This document shows positions 1 through 9,147 of a stretch of DNA of 64,000 bases, in pieces. A program made the position numbers and the translations under genes. Below the pieces are notes generated by a model. It had not been told where the DNA came from and searched no databases. It saw nothing but the letters and a program-made list of their open reading frames with translations. The stretch spans positions 1 through 64,000 of the forward strand of contig PLXC01000185.1 in the NCBI GenBank assembly GCA_003151275.1, written 5' to 3'. The DNA is from Candidatus Melainabacteria bacterium (GTDB lineage: Bacteria > Cyanobacteriota > Vampirovibrionia > Obscuribacterales > Obscuribacteraceae). Each line of letters begins with the position of its first letter. Within the stretch, counting starts at the first letter, position 1.

Positions 1-314
1 CTCCCTGCACCAATGACGAAGTGTTCGCTCTATTTAGTTTCGTCAACGAAACTTCTCCACCCTCGACCATAGTTTTCGCCTGCACAGAGCTTATTCCGAT
101 TCCCTTAAGCAATGGATTCACGCGATATGTCATACATCCATCGAATCCAATTCCACCGGGAGTGAATAGCGTCACTTTTGCTCATCTCGGTAACCCAAAC
201 GGACCAACCCATCGAACCTTTGGGAATTTCATCTTAAACGGCACAATTAGCCCGGCGATCAATGTCAATTTCACCGCTTGTCCCACTGACCAGGTCAATT
301 GCCCCAACCCCTAG
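1..314 (+). CDS. C-terminal part of a secreted or surface hypothetical protein (5' end outside window)
   Basis: The reading frame that ends with TAG at 312-314 is open back to the window edge, so this is the end of a longer gene. The visible ~104 residues are rich in Pro, Thr, Asn and hydrophobic beta-forming residues and contain three or four Cys (PCTND near the start, FACTEL, TACPTDQVNCPNP at the end), as expected of an exported beta-rich domain. A GTG at 21 could act as a start but has no ribosome site, so I treat the gene as truncated by the window. I do not recognise the family. Confidence 0.5.
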   Translation, partial: PCTNDEVFALFSFVNETSPPSTIVFACTELIPIPLSNGFTRYVIHPSNPIPPGVNSVTFAHLGNPNGPTHRTFGNFILNGTISPAINVNFTACPTDQVNCPNP

Positions 315-325
315 TAAGCGAGACG

Positions 326-967
326 ATGGTGCTTTCGTCAATGTCAGACTTAGATTCGAATTCAAGTTCTGAGCAGCCATTCACTGTTAATGCCCTCGAT
401 CGTGGCAGTAAATATCTCTACGAGCGTCTGGGAGCCGGGCTGTGCTTCGTTGTTTGCATAGGTGGGGCAGCCATAATGGCAGCCATAATGGCGGCCATCT
501 TTGTGCCTAAAGACTTTCCCCCAAGCGGCAATGTGATCGTTCTCCTTGTACTTAGTACTACAGTATTCGGTGGATTGGCTATTTATATGGTCCGCTGCTT
601 CATTCAGTCGGGTCGCGAGGCGAAGCTTACAGCAACCGACAAACAGCCTGATTTCGTGATCAATGCCGAAGGGGTAAGCGGTAGTCTTGCTATGCTAGAA
701 GGCTCGCAACGCGATCAGATATTCAGCAGGGGTGAGGCGCGCTTTTCCCTTAACTGGAATGATATTGTCACAGTGACGTTTGTGCCGGCAAAAAGTAACA
801 GTCGAAATTCCTCTCGTCCCTTGATGATCATTCATCCCAAAGGTGCGGGCAAAAATGCCAACGACTACTATGTCACCCGCAACAGTTTCTACGGGAAAGA
901 ACAACATATCGTTGATGTTCTTCGTTCTCATGGTGCCCATGTGGCGATCGAAGGCGAACTCAGGTGA
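326..967 (+). CDS. Two-helix membrane protein of unknown function
   Basis: About 213 residues. Two hydrophobic helices lie in the first 100 residues (GLCFVVCIGGAAIMAAIMAA, and IVLLVLSTTVFGGLAIYMV), followed by a soluble ~120-residue domain that looks like a bacterial PH-like or DUF-type domain (strand-rich, ending in a helix, DVLRSHGAHV). The frame is open back to a TTG at 299 that would overlap the preceding gene; I chose ATG 326, and ATG 341 is also possible. The first helix contains a 12-nt direct repeat (467-490) encoding AAIM twice. A DUF899 gene follows 33 nt downstream, so the two may be cotranscribed. Function not recognised. Confidence 0.6.
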   Translation: MVLSSMSDLDSNSSSEQPFTVNALDRGSKYLYERLGAGLCFVVCIGGAAIMAAIMAAIFVPKDFPPSGNVIVLLVLSTTVFGGLAIYMVRCFIQSGREAKLTATDKQPDFVINAEGVSGSLAMLEGSQRDQIFSRGEARFSLNWNDIVTVTFVPAKSNSRNSSRPLMIIHPKGAGKNANDYYVTRNSFYGKEQHIVDVLRSHGAHVAIEGELR

Positions 968-1000
968 TATACTCGCCCAGTATTTGGCGGAGAAATGCCC

Positions 1001-1759
1001 ATGAATAAACATGCAGTGGTAACGAAAGAAGAGTGGACAGCGCGCCGCAAAGAGCTGCTCGTCAAGGAGAAAGAGCTCACTAAACTTCGCGATCAGCTAA
1101 GCGAGTTACGGCGTCAATTGCCATGGGAAAAAGTAGAAAAGAATTACGTTTTTGATGGTGTCGATAAGAATGAAAGCTTGTCGGAATTATTTGATGGCAA
1201 GAGTCAACTTATTATCTATCACTTTATGTTTGCTCCCGATTGGGAAGAAGGTTGCAAGTCGTGCTCGTTTCTGGCTGATCATTACGAGCCTTCCATACTT
1301 CATCTCGCACATCGCGATGCTTCGATGGTCACAATCTCCAAAGCGCCAATCGAAAAATTGCAGGCTTTCAAAAAGCGCATGGGTTGGACGTTCAAATGGC
1401 TTTCATCGCTGGATAGTGATTTCAATTACGACTACCAAGCATCGTTTTCAAAAGAAGCGGAAAAGAAGAACGAGACCTATTACAACTATCGCGACGCGAC
1501 ATTTTTCAGTTCTGAGGGACCCGGTGTTAGTGTATTTTACAAGGATGAAAGTGGAAACATCTTCCATACTTATTCAGCCTACGCCCGCGGTTTGGATGCA
1601 TTGATTGGGGCATATCAGCTACTTGATCTGGTGCCAAAAGGTCGTGACGAAAAAGAATTGCAGTATGGCATGCAATGGGTACGCCATCATGATAAATATG
1701 ACGATCCATCCGTAATCGATCAGTGGACAGAAGTTGTAGCGGCAAAAGGCAAACCTTAA
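1001..1759 (+). CDS. DUF899 thioredoxin-fold protein
   Basis: About 252 residues, matching the DUF899 family of predicted thioredoxin-like proteins: an N-terminal helical stretch (WTARRKELLVKEKELTKLRD), the strand QLIIYHFMFAPDW followed by EEGCKSCSF, which carries the CxxC pair at the fold's active-site position, and a C-terminal ARGLDALIGAYQLLDLVPKG typical of the family. Substrate is unknown. Two ATGs are available, 995 and 1001; the GGAG at 989-992 is well spaced only for 1001. The gene is convergent with the lipoprotein gene at 1793; a 6-bp inverted repeat (ATCAGA/TCTGAT, 1773-1793) lies between them and reaches into the stop codon of that gene. Confidence 0.85.
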   Translation: MNKHAVVTKEEWTARRKELLVKEKELTKLRDQLSELRRQLPWEKVEKNYVFDGVDKNESLSELFDGKSQLIIYHFMFAPDWEEGCKSCSFLADHYEPSILHLAHRDASMVTISKAPIEKLQAFKKRMGWTFKWLSSLDSDFNYDYQASFSKEAEKKNETYYNYRDATFFSSEGPGVSVFYKDESGNIFHTYSAYARGLDALIGAYQLLDLVPKGRDEKELQYGMQWVRHHDKYDDPSVIDQWTEVVAAKGKP

Positions 1760-1792
1760 AAGGCAAGCTTGAATCAGATGCTCATGGTCTGA

Positions 1793-2647
1793 TCAGCGAT
1801 CTTTATTCAAAATTTTCGATTTCAGATTGTTTAGTTCTTGCTTGCCTGGCAAAGATCCTGTCTCATTGTATTTATAAATGATTGAGCTGATGCCTTCTAA
1901 TTCACTGTCGTCAAAATCTGCCAATACATCAATCTCGTTGGCGGCCTGCGCATAACTATTGGGTCTAGAAAAAATGGCGGCATTGACTGTCATTTTCTTG
2001 AATTCAGTGGTATCGAGATAGTTCTTCGTCTTGACTTTGGTCTTTTTTTGTTCACGCGAAAGAATTCTCAGTGGCATGCGATCGAGAGGCACCTCACTTC
2101 CAATTGTCTTGCTTAGAAGATCACGTGTGGCTGGTGAAATGGCTATATCGCGCGCCAGCCAGTAGTCTACTTCTTTCTTTTTGGAAACGCGCTTGGTGTA
2201 TCTATAAGCGACGAGTCCGCAAATAGTTCCTTGCTCCAAGGCACGTCCGTTCAAAAATTCCTTGTACTTTGTCTGCAGGTCGCTTGTCGCCTTGGGCCCC
2301 TTGTCGCGCCAATTTGAAACGTCTGCTTCGAAGTAAACTTTCTTGGCGTCGTTGACTATCTCCATCTTGCTACCGGGAGGCTTGACCAAGAAAGTACATC
2401 CGGTGCGTTTTGACTCCATTCGCAGATAGTGCGGCGATACATAAGTAATTTGCTTGCCCAGCGAAGAACTTTCCTGCGCTAAAACAAAGACTACTTCTCC
2501 ATTTTGGGGCTGTACCTTTTTATTAGCTTCGGCAGCGTTTCGAGTTTTATCAGCTGAGCACGCCAGCAAACAAACTATTGCGAGAAATAATTTCTCAACA
2601 ACGCCGAAAGATATTGCTATTGAATGCCTGATCCCGTGTCGTATCAT
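1793..2647 (-). CDS. Putative lipoprotein, DUF4412-like
   Basis: About 284 residues. The N-terminus has a hydrophobic segment ending in LLAC-S, a plausible lipobox, so the mature protein would be lipid-anchored. The body has the pattern of outer-membrane-associated DUF4412-type proteins (ITYVSPHYLRMES, KMEIVNDAKKVYFEAD), which measure or bind something through a beta-sheet fold; no catalytic motif is visible. The start at 2647 gives a long n-region before the hydrophobic core, so an internal start is possible. The next two genes on the same strand are also exported proteins, suggesting an envelope-related group. Family assignment is tentative. Confidence 0.6.
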   Translation of the reverse strand: MIRHGIRHSIAISFGVVEKLFLAIVCLLACSADKTRNAAEANKKVQPQNGEVVFVLAQESSSLGKQITYVSPHYLRMESKRTGCTFLVKPPGSKMEIVNDAKKVYFEADVSNWRDKGPKATSDLQTKYKEFLNGRALEQGTICGLVAYRYTKRVSKKKEVDYWLARDIAISPATRDLLSKTIGSEVPLDRMPLRILSREQKKTKVKTKNYLDTTEFKKMTVNAAIFSRPNSYAQAANEIDVLADFDDSELEGISSIIYKYNETGSLPGKQELNNLKSKILNKDR

Positions 2648-2713
2648 TCGCAGTCACTTGTGAAGATCAGTTGCCCGCTGTATGCGAACTATCATACACA
2701 CTAAGAGACTGCG

Positions 2714-3355
2714 TTAATTCAGGTCAAACCAATAGCGGTACTCTGGGTGTCCCCAGGCGCTGCGTTCACCCGTGTTTTGCAACCAGCCTTTTGGACCACC
2801 CGGATAGAGGCTAACAAAGGTGAAGTTACCCGGATGCTCCTTATCCGGTTCGGTCATTACCCAAAATGGTTCCATTTTGGTGCCGGTCCAGTATTGAGCT
2901 ACAGATGGACTCAGTTTCATCCAATGAGGCAGCTCCGAATTGGTGCGCTTATGCCACGCGTTGATGTCTGAATCATGATAAGGCGCGACCATGTCCTGGT
3001 TGCTGAAGGCGTACGCCGGAATGAATGAAGGTCGTTGAATGTCGACATGTTCAATCGCTGCAGCGTCGGGCGCAACGGATACCGGTAATGCTGCAGTGAG
3101 CCGTGGCTTGTAGTCACTGTCATTGCCTTGATCTTCGACAACTGCCTGCAACGTCCGCATTGAATCTGCGCTCTTGCAGTTAAGATCTTTCGGCGCATCC
3201 ATTTCGCTCGGCGAGGACTGGTTCGAGGGAGACTGCTTTATTTCTTCTGGTATTGATTGGGCGATGCCAGCGGTAGTCGGAAACAGTGCGAGAGCGCATA
3301 GGAACATAGTAATTTGCGATCCGACGGATGTGAAATTCCGGGAGTTTGCTTTCAT
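2714..3355 (-). CDS. Secreted hypothetical protein
   Basis: About 213 residues starting at the ATG at 3355, which has a GAGAT stretch upstream; a TTG 12 nt earlier is less likely. A signal peptide is clear (ITMFLCALALFPTTAGIAQS). A Ser/Pro/Asn-rich linker follows, then a compact C-terminal region with several Trp and Tyr (INAWHKRTNSELPHWM, WTGTKMEPFWVM, and GGPKGWLQNTGERSAW). The aromatic spacing suggests a folded extracytoplasmic domain, but I do not recognise it. The upstream 229 bases (3368-3596) contain no supported gene. Confidence 0.6.
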   Translation of the reverse strand: MKANSRNFTSVGSQITMFLCALALFPTTAGIAQSIPEEIKQSPSNQSSPSEMDAPKDLNCKSADSMRTLQAVVEDQGNDSDYKPRLTAALPVSVAPDAAAIEHVDIQRPSFIPAYAFSNQDMVAPYHDSDINAWHKRTNSELPHWMKLSPSVAQYWTGTKMEPFWVMTEPDKEHPGNFTFVSLYPGGPKGWLQNTGERSAWGHPEYRYWFDLN

Positions 3356-3596
3356 AGTAAATCTCAATTTTTAGAAGCGAGTAAGGTGGGGTGGTCCTTT
3401 TGGGCCGAACAGCTTCGTCACCATCGCACTGTATTTCAAAAATATGTCGAAGGTGTGACCAAGTTGTGCTAGCCTGCGCGGGCGACGGATCAGACACGAT
3501 GAAGGAGCCCTGGCGGCGACGAATCGCCTATACGGGCCACCTATGGCGACTGCTCATTTGAATGGGTCTTTCGCGTTCATCGAAAGCGATGTCAGG

Positions 3597-4139
3597 CTAA
3601 TAGGAATATAAAAGACGATAGTTGTTCAAGCTTGTTTTGCTGGGCTTTATCTCGCTTGATTTTATCCATTGGGCATAAGCGCTCGTGAATGCCGGCGGAA
3701 ATTGTTTCTGATCCAAGAAACTTTTTGAAATGAAGCAGACCATCTCTTTGTCAGAATCTGCGCCAGGGCGTGGAGTAGCCAATGCAATAATTGACTTGTC
3801 TTCTTTGGTGTCTATCCAAATCAATCCCTGATTAAAAGCAGCATGCGGAGTAAAGCCATGGATGATGACGTATCTTTTTTCGACAATTTGTTTGCCATTA
3901 CCCTCCGCCGCAACCGTCACGTTTCCACTAATTAATTCACTCAAGGTTTCGTAACCTTTTCTAGTCTTAGCGACCGGCACGATGTGTCTTAAAAGACCAT
4001 CAAATTTTGGATGTTCAACGATTTGGTCGCCTGTATTCTTGAAGAGCCAGCCATAATTATATGGCTGTTCCGACGCAGCAAGCGCGCCTGATGAAATGTT
4101 CAAGAACAAAATTGCTGAGACTGCTGCGCGAAAAAACAT
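3597..4139 (-). CDS. Secreted hypothetical protein
   Basis: About 180 residues. The ATG at 4139 has GGGAG five bases upstream (reading on the minus strand), which fixes the start; the TTG at 4151 overlaps that ribosome site. The protein begins with a signal peptide (FFRAAVSAILFLNISSGALA-AS). The mature part is a mixed alpha/beta domain with no recognised motif (HGFTPHAAFNQGLIWIDTKE). It is probably exported to the periplasm. The 140 bases before the next gene hold nothing I can support. Confidence 0.6.
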   Translation of the reverse strand: MFFRAAVSAILFLNISSGALAASEQPYNYGWLFKNTGDQIVEHPKFDGLLRHIVPVAKTRKGYETLSELISGNVTVAAEGNGKQIVEKRYVIIHGFTPHAAFNQGLIWIDTKEDKSIIALATPRPGADSDKEMVCFISKSFLDQKQFPPAFTSAYAQWIKSSEIKPSKTSLNNYRLLYSY

Positions 4140-4291
4140 AGAAACTCCCAATCACAATTTCTTAGTCACACGGGCTATTAGTATAAACTCAATGCGATTG
4201 TAATGATGATGTTTCCAATTCAATTTTCGCAACTCACCATAACTAGGCAGCTATTCCATGAACCAGTGAGGCTGTACAATTCGCATGTTCC

Positions 4292-6706
4292 TTAATTTAT
4301 TCGCCGTCGCAATTTTACGGTTTCCACGAGCACCTTATCTTTATTTGGTACTAACAGAGTGTGCGGCCCACGATACGTATTTGGGATGGCGAGGATTGTT
4401 GGCTGAGTGACAGAAGCTGTCTCGGAATCAATTGTTTCTGAAATAAATTCTCTTGGACTGGCTGATTCTCGAAATTCTTGTGGCGTCGTTGTTTCTGCGA
4501 AACCTTCTAAATCTGTTGGTTCGCCACTAGCTTCTGGAAGTCCTGACTCCCGAAGAGCTACTAGCAGCCAGTCAATTGATTCGTATCGCTTATGCAAATC
4601 CAATTCGGTGGCACCTGCGATAACTTCGGTCAACGCCTTTGTTAATGCATCACCGGTTTGTGGCAAGCGCGAAGTTGAAATCGGCAGCGGGTCTTTCCCC
4701 GTTGCTAGGTAATACAAGCTGGCTCCCAATGCGTATATATCGCTTTGTGGACAAGCTGCTCCTCTGAATTGTTCAGGCGGCGTATAGGAATGCTTACCTG
4801 CGCAATCGCTTGAATTTGGATTCTTCTTATGCTGAGCGACGCTAAAATCGATTAGCTTCAGCTTTCCATTCGGCTGCAGAATTATGTTATCCGGAGTAAA
4901 ATCTCGGTGCACCACCGGCGGTACCTGACTGTGCAGATATTTGAGAATGTCACACATTTGCTCTGCCAGACTAAATATCTCCTTACCGGTCATGGCATCT
5001 TCGTCTGCAATTAGCTGACGCAGAGACTTGCCTTCCACATTTTCGAGTACAAGGTACACACGTCCTTCCTCGTAAAAAATGTCCAACGATTTTACTATGC
5101 CCGGATGCGAAAGTTGATCGAGGATGGCGCTTTCGTTTTCGAAATCCTTAGCCGATTCGATTTGTACATCAAGTGACTCGCCCGTGGTGAGTTGAAACTC
5201 TTTGAGGACTACGGATTTGTCGTTCTGGTCAACTGCTAAATAGACCACAGCTTGCCCACCGGATGCCAGCTTCGATTTGATTCTATATCGGCCTTCTCGG
5301 AGACTGCGACCTTGTTCTAGATCGCCTTCGCGAAAGCTGCTGTTGTTACCCTTGAGTACGCTAAACCAGATCTCTGTATACTTAGGCTCTCTCAATACTG
5401 TCGAACCAGTAAGAGCGTTTTGCACCAGTTCCTCCAAATAAATAGACGGCGCATTTTTTCGAAGCAATTGAAACAACTCGAGTTTTTGCAAAGACGTTAG
5501 CTCCCATAAATTTATATGGAGGCTGCGCCCGGTTTTAGAGATTATCTCCAGCTTTTCTGTATGAACATCCAGTTTGTTGGCGACTGATTCATAAATGGTC
5601 GTCAGCTTTTTAAGATTTAGCAAGATTGCGTCCTGAGATTTAGCTATTTCTGTTTTTAAGTTGCCGCCAGAAAAGGTAATGGATGAAACATCAGCCCAGC
5701 GAATCTGCTTCGGATCGTTCATATTTCTGATAGTGACGAAGTCCAAAACCCAGCCCTTAATCGGCATTGCTTTAATCACATCGTCATAAATTTCGATATC
5801 ATATTCGGTACTACAGAAATTTGTCGGATAGGTAAAATAAGATCGGAAAAAAAGGATGCACAGGCTTGAGCCTAAACCAGCAAAGTAGAGACCGATGAGC
5901 ACGAAAATAGTAAAGAAGCCCGGTTCATGCGACGGATAATGGAGCAGTTTGTCCACTCCTAAGTGCCAATAAATCCAGAGTGAAATTGCTGTGGGGATGC
6001 CGAGCACGAATGGAAGCAAAGTGACGGGTGTAAACCAGGGTGAGAAGTAGAAGTTGCTGTTGTGTGCTTCTAACTCTCGCTGTTGAGTGAAACGAACACA
6101 AGGAAAGCCATAAAAGTCTTTCACTTCTTTGCGTTTTAAAAGTGGTCTGACAAGACTCTGTATATTATTCACTGTCATGTTAAAGATGGTGATAGGCGGC
6201 ACAAACATCGTCCAATTTAGAAATAAAGGACGCACGTCCAAGGTGAAATCCCGGAGCCAGCGCGGGTCATCGAAAGATGGAGACAGCTTTTTGTAGAAAT
6301 GGTTCCAGTTGTTTCTGGTCACAGGAGCTTTACGGACATAGAAAGAGAGGACGTTTAGTATGCCTATATACATAACGAAAAAGAACGGAGGCAACGCAAA
6401 CAGTGGTGCCCGACGAGCCGCGGTGGCAAATCTTTTCCAATCCATGAGTGTGGTTGTGATGTACGAATCAAGATGTGGTTCATCATCTTCTTCTTCATCT
6501 TCGGCACAACCTGACGATATATCGACCAGTTCTGCCGATGTAGGAAACTCAATGAAGTAAAGCGCCATGGGAAGCCAGGCTACGGTATGCCAAAAACAGG
6601 TCAGCTGCAGCAGGTGGGGCAACGTACGTTGTTCTTCTAGCAGGGCGCCTGCGTATCTAAATGAAGGATTATCTTTGAAATAGTTTTTTAGATGAGTTTT
6701 GATCAA
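4292..6706 (-). CDS. Membrane Ser/Thr protein kinase, C-terminal kinase domain
   Basis: About 804 residues. Residues ~30-310 carry about five hydrophobic helices, with an acidic loop (GCAEDEEEDDE) after the first; a soluble region follows, then a Hanks-type kinase from ~470: glycine loop ASGGQAVVYLA (~484), catalytic Lys in VVLKEF (~500), HRDFTPDN (~599), DFS instead of DFG (~619), PPEQF in the activation segment and SDIYALG. The Thr in HRDxTPDN replaces the usual Lys, and DFS is unusual, so activity is uncertain. The TTG start overlaps the stop of the preceding kinase gene by 4 nt (TTGA), implying translational coupling. Membrane domain first and kinase last is opposite to the common bacterial PknB layout. 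Confidence 0.85.
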   Translation of the reverse strand: MIKTHLKNYFKDNPSFRYAGALLEEQRTLPHLLQLTCFWHTVAWLPMALYFIEFPTSAELVDISSGCAEDEEEDDEPHLDSYITTTLMDWKRFATAARRAPLFALPPFFFVMYIGILNVLSFYVRKAPVTRNNWNHFYKKLSPSFDDPRWLRDFTLDVRPLFLNWTMFVPPITIFNMTVNNIQSLVRPLLKRKEVKDFYGFPCVRFTQQRELEAHNSNFYFSPWFTPVTLLPFVLGIPTAISLWIYWHLGVDKLLHYPSHEPGFFTIFVLIGLYFAGLGSSLCILFFRSYFTYPTNFCSTEYDIEIYDDVIKAMPIKGWVLDFVTIRNMNDPKQIRWADVSSITFSGGNLKTEIAKSQDAILLNLKKLTTIYESVANKLDVHTEKLEIISKTGRSLHINLWELTSLQKLELFQLLRKNAPSIYLEELVQNALTGSTVLREPKYTEIWFSVLKGNNSSFREGDLEQGRSLREGRYRIKSKLASGGQAVVYLAVDQNDKSVVLKEFQLTTGESLDVQIESAKDFENESAILDQLSHPGIVKSLDIFYEEGRVYLVLENVEGKSLRQLIADEDAMTGKEIFSLAEQMCDILKYLHSQVPPVVHRDFTPDNIILQPNGKLKLIDFSVAQHKKNPNSSDCAGKHSYTPPEQFRGAACPQSDIYALGASLYYLATGKDPLPISTSRLPQTGDALTKALTEVIAGATELDLHKRYESIDWLLVALRESGLPEASGEPTDLEGFAETTTPQEFRESASPREFISETIDSETASVTQPTILAIPNTYRGPHTLLVPNKDKVLVETVKLRRRIN

Positions 6707-9072
6707 CTGTGTTCCAACTCCGGTATAGGCAGTTTGATCGTAAACGCGCCGGCGTCGCTTATCTGAGGTCTAGCCTTAGACCCGCATGACTGCCTTATTA
6801 AGCTAATGATTTCGTCAAATGATTGGTAACGATCGTCGGAATTGAATTGGGTGCAACGTTTGAGCAAAAGATGAAGCCATGGAGGCGCTTGTACTTCCTC
6901 AGATTCGAGGTCACACTGTTCGAGCGCGCTTGGATCATGCCCGGTCAGCAGAAAGAAAACAGTACCGCCAAAGCTGTATACGTCGCTCTGCATCGAGGGT
7001 TGTCCACGTAACTGCTCTGGTGCGATATAGCATTGTTTGCCTATTAGTGTGCCTGTCACACCTTCCATAAATTGATGCGCCGCACCGAAATCGATCAGTC
7101 TTATGTTTCCGTCGGCATCTTCCATCAGATTATCAGGCGTCAAATCTCTGTGCAAAATTGGAGTTTCTTGCCCGTGCAGAAATTGCATGAGAGTCGCTAT
7201 TTGCTCAGCCCATCGCAGCACAGTCTGCTGGTTTCGTCGACCTCTGCTCTGCACAATGCTGCGCAAATCAGTACCTTCTATATGTTCAATCACAAGATAT
7301 TTGGCCGTGTTTTCTTCAAATGTTTCGATCACATTGGCAATTGAATTATGCTTTAAAGAACTGAGCGCTTTGAATTCACGATTAAAACTTTGGTCCATTT
7401 CTTCAGTTTGCTTTACGCAAGTTGGCAAGACAAATTCTTTTACAATGACGCGATTGTTTGCCTGATCTCGAGCTAAATAGACTGCCGAAAGCGGCTTGCT
7501 TGCAAGTTTGCGAATAACTCTGTATTTGCCATCCTGGAACTGATCCCCACACTGCTTTGTCGAAAAAATAGATGACGAAAATTTACTTTGGTCAGCGAGA
7601 GATCCAGCCCGACTGTCTTGCGTCAACTTTGCCCGAAGCTCGATTACGTTGGCGTCAAACTTGCATTTAGTGGCGTATTCATCGGCAGTTGAAAGCAACT
7701 CTGCTAACTTCTGTTTCTCCAGTTTTGCTGTCTTCAGCTTAATTGTTCCGCAAGATTTAAAGCAGAGTCTTACAGTCTCATTCTCCTTGCCCGCATTGAT
7801 TAATGAAACTGTCTTTAAATCTTCCCATTGTTTGAGTGGCGATTGCCCTAGGTTTTCGGGATGTGGAGAAATGACGCCCTTAGCGCTGACGAATAAGCAG
7901 TCTGGCTTTTTAATTGGCAGGAATGCACTAGACATCACCGCGACGGGAATGGTGCCATAAGCGGCAACAATTGATGCTAAAAACAACCGCAGATTTTCAT
8001 GCTGCTGTATATCGAGCGGAAATCCTGCTTGCTCAAGACATGTTTGTAGCCAGTTGGAAATGGTTAAACCGAGAGGCGCTGGGCAGAACGCTACCAGGGA
8101 AAAGAGCGTTGCGTAGCATAATAAAAGCCAAGCAAATGTGCCCCTGATATTTTTCAAGTGAGGATGTTGTTCGGTCAAAACAATTCTGGTCGACCGGGAG
8201 TTAGCTGTTTCCATCAATGCTTCCAAAAGACTATCCCGGTGGATCAGCATACGCACCGCTAGCGATTGAAAACCAGCGCTTAAGCGAATTGCTAATTTCT
8301 GAATGGCACCAAACAAAATACACGCACAACAGACAGAAACGAACAATTGGAAACGCAGGTCGACCGGTACTACGTCAATCATGCTGGCGTCGGCTAAAGA
8401 ACTCTGCAACCAGCCTGCAAAGTCAGTGCCAAATCCGCCGGGGGCTATTGTCGCAATGGCGCTGAAACTTGCGAAACCCGCGTAAGCACTCAGGTACGGA
8501 TATCGGTTAAGTAGAAATGATTTTGCCGATACAGCCAAGTTTCGATTAATCTTGGCCGGCAGTTTACTCGGGATTTCGGGATCAATCCTGATGTTTCTGG
8601 CGACCAATAACCCTGCTAGACCGGAAGCCGGCGCTAACATGGAAACAAGGAAAGCGTTGGCTATGATTGAGGGCAACCCCCCATGCCTGTAAAAAGCGAG
8701 CACTAGAAGTTCAAACTCATACACAACTATGGCGATGCCGTAAGCGATGACGATGTTGGTGGCCACCCAATCGTTAAGGAGGCTCTTCACAGCAGCGAGG
8801 AGCACAGGCGTTTTCATCCTGACTACGCCTGGCTTGTACCACCAAATGACCCATTCGGCATTTGCATTGCGAAAGCCAGCGATCCCCATCGCCAATAAAA
8901 ACAGAAAAAAGTTGCTGATTTCAGGGTCAATCGGGAGAGTGAGAAAAGGCGAAACCAGTGACGTCACGACCATAAGGGCGACAATCGCTCCGAGATAGCG
9001 ATCGTCGCGAAGTATGCGTTCCAAGTCGTAACGCTGTCTTTCGGAAAGCTCTGGTAAGGATTTCGATAGCAT
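6703..9072 (-). CDS. Polytopic membrane Ser/Thr protein kinase (paralogue of the next gene)
   Basis: About 789 residues with the same layout as its partner: seven or eight hydrophobic helices in residues ~20-390, a cytoplasmic linker, then a kinase domain. Kinase motifs: the nucleotide loop is LASKPLSAVYLA and has lost its glycines, the catalytic Lys lies in VIVKEF, then HRDLTPDN (~642), DFG (~660), IAPEQLRG and SDVYSFG. The Thr in HRDLTPDN is shared with the neighbour. ATG 9072 is preceded by a strong AGGGGG ribosome site. The two kinases form an operon with a 4-nt overlap, so the proteins may act as a pair. The stimulus is unknown. Divergence from canonical loops suggests either altered catalysis or a pseudokinase role. 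Confidence 0.85.
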   Translation of the reverse strand: MLSKSLPELSERQRYDLERILRDDRYLGAIVALMVVTSLVSPFLTLPIDPEISNFFLFLLAMGIAGFRNANAEWVIWWYKPGVVRMKTPVLLAAVKSLLNDWVATNIVIAYGIAIVVYEFELLVLAFYRHGGLPSIIANAFLVSMLAPASGLAGLLVARNIRIDPEIPSKLPAKINRNLAVSAKSFLLNRYPYLSAYAGFASFSAIATIAPGGFGTDFAGWLQSSLADASMIDVVPVDLRFQLFVSVCCACILFGAIQKLAIRLSAGFQSLAVRMLIHRDSLLEALMETANSRSTRIVLTEQHPHLKNIRGTFAWLLLCYATLFSLVAFCPAPLGLTISNWLQTCLEQAGFPLDIQQHENLRLFLASIVAAYGTIPVAVMSSAFLPIKKPDCLFVSAKGVISPHPENLGQSPLKQWEDLKTVSLINAGKENETVRLCFKSCGTIKLKTAKLEKQKLAELLSTADEYATKCKFDANVIELRAKLTQDSRAGSLADQSKFSSSIFSTKQCGDQFQDGKYRVIRKLASKPLSAVYLARDQANNRVIVKEFVLPTCVKQTEEMDQSFNREFKALSSLKHNSIANVIETFEENTAKYLVIEHIEGTDLRSIVQSRGRRNQQTVLRWAEQIATLMQFLHGQETPILHRDLTPDNLMEDADGNIRLIDFGAAHQFMEGVTGTLIGKQCYIAPEQLRGQPSMQSDVYSFGGTVFFLLTGHDPSALEQCDLESEEVQAPPWLHLLLKRCTQFNSDDRYQSFDEIISLIRQSCGSKARPQISDAGAFTIKLPIPELEHS

Positions 9073-9147
9073 GGCCCCCTGAGCTTATAACCGGTACACA
9101 GGGGATGTCAAGAAGGAAAGCGTTGAATTTATCGGAAAATGCTAAAT

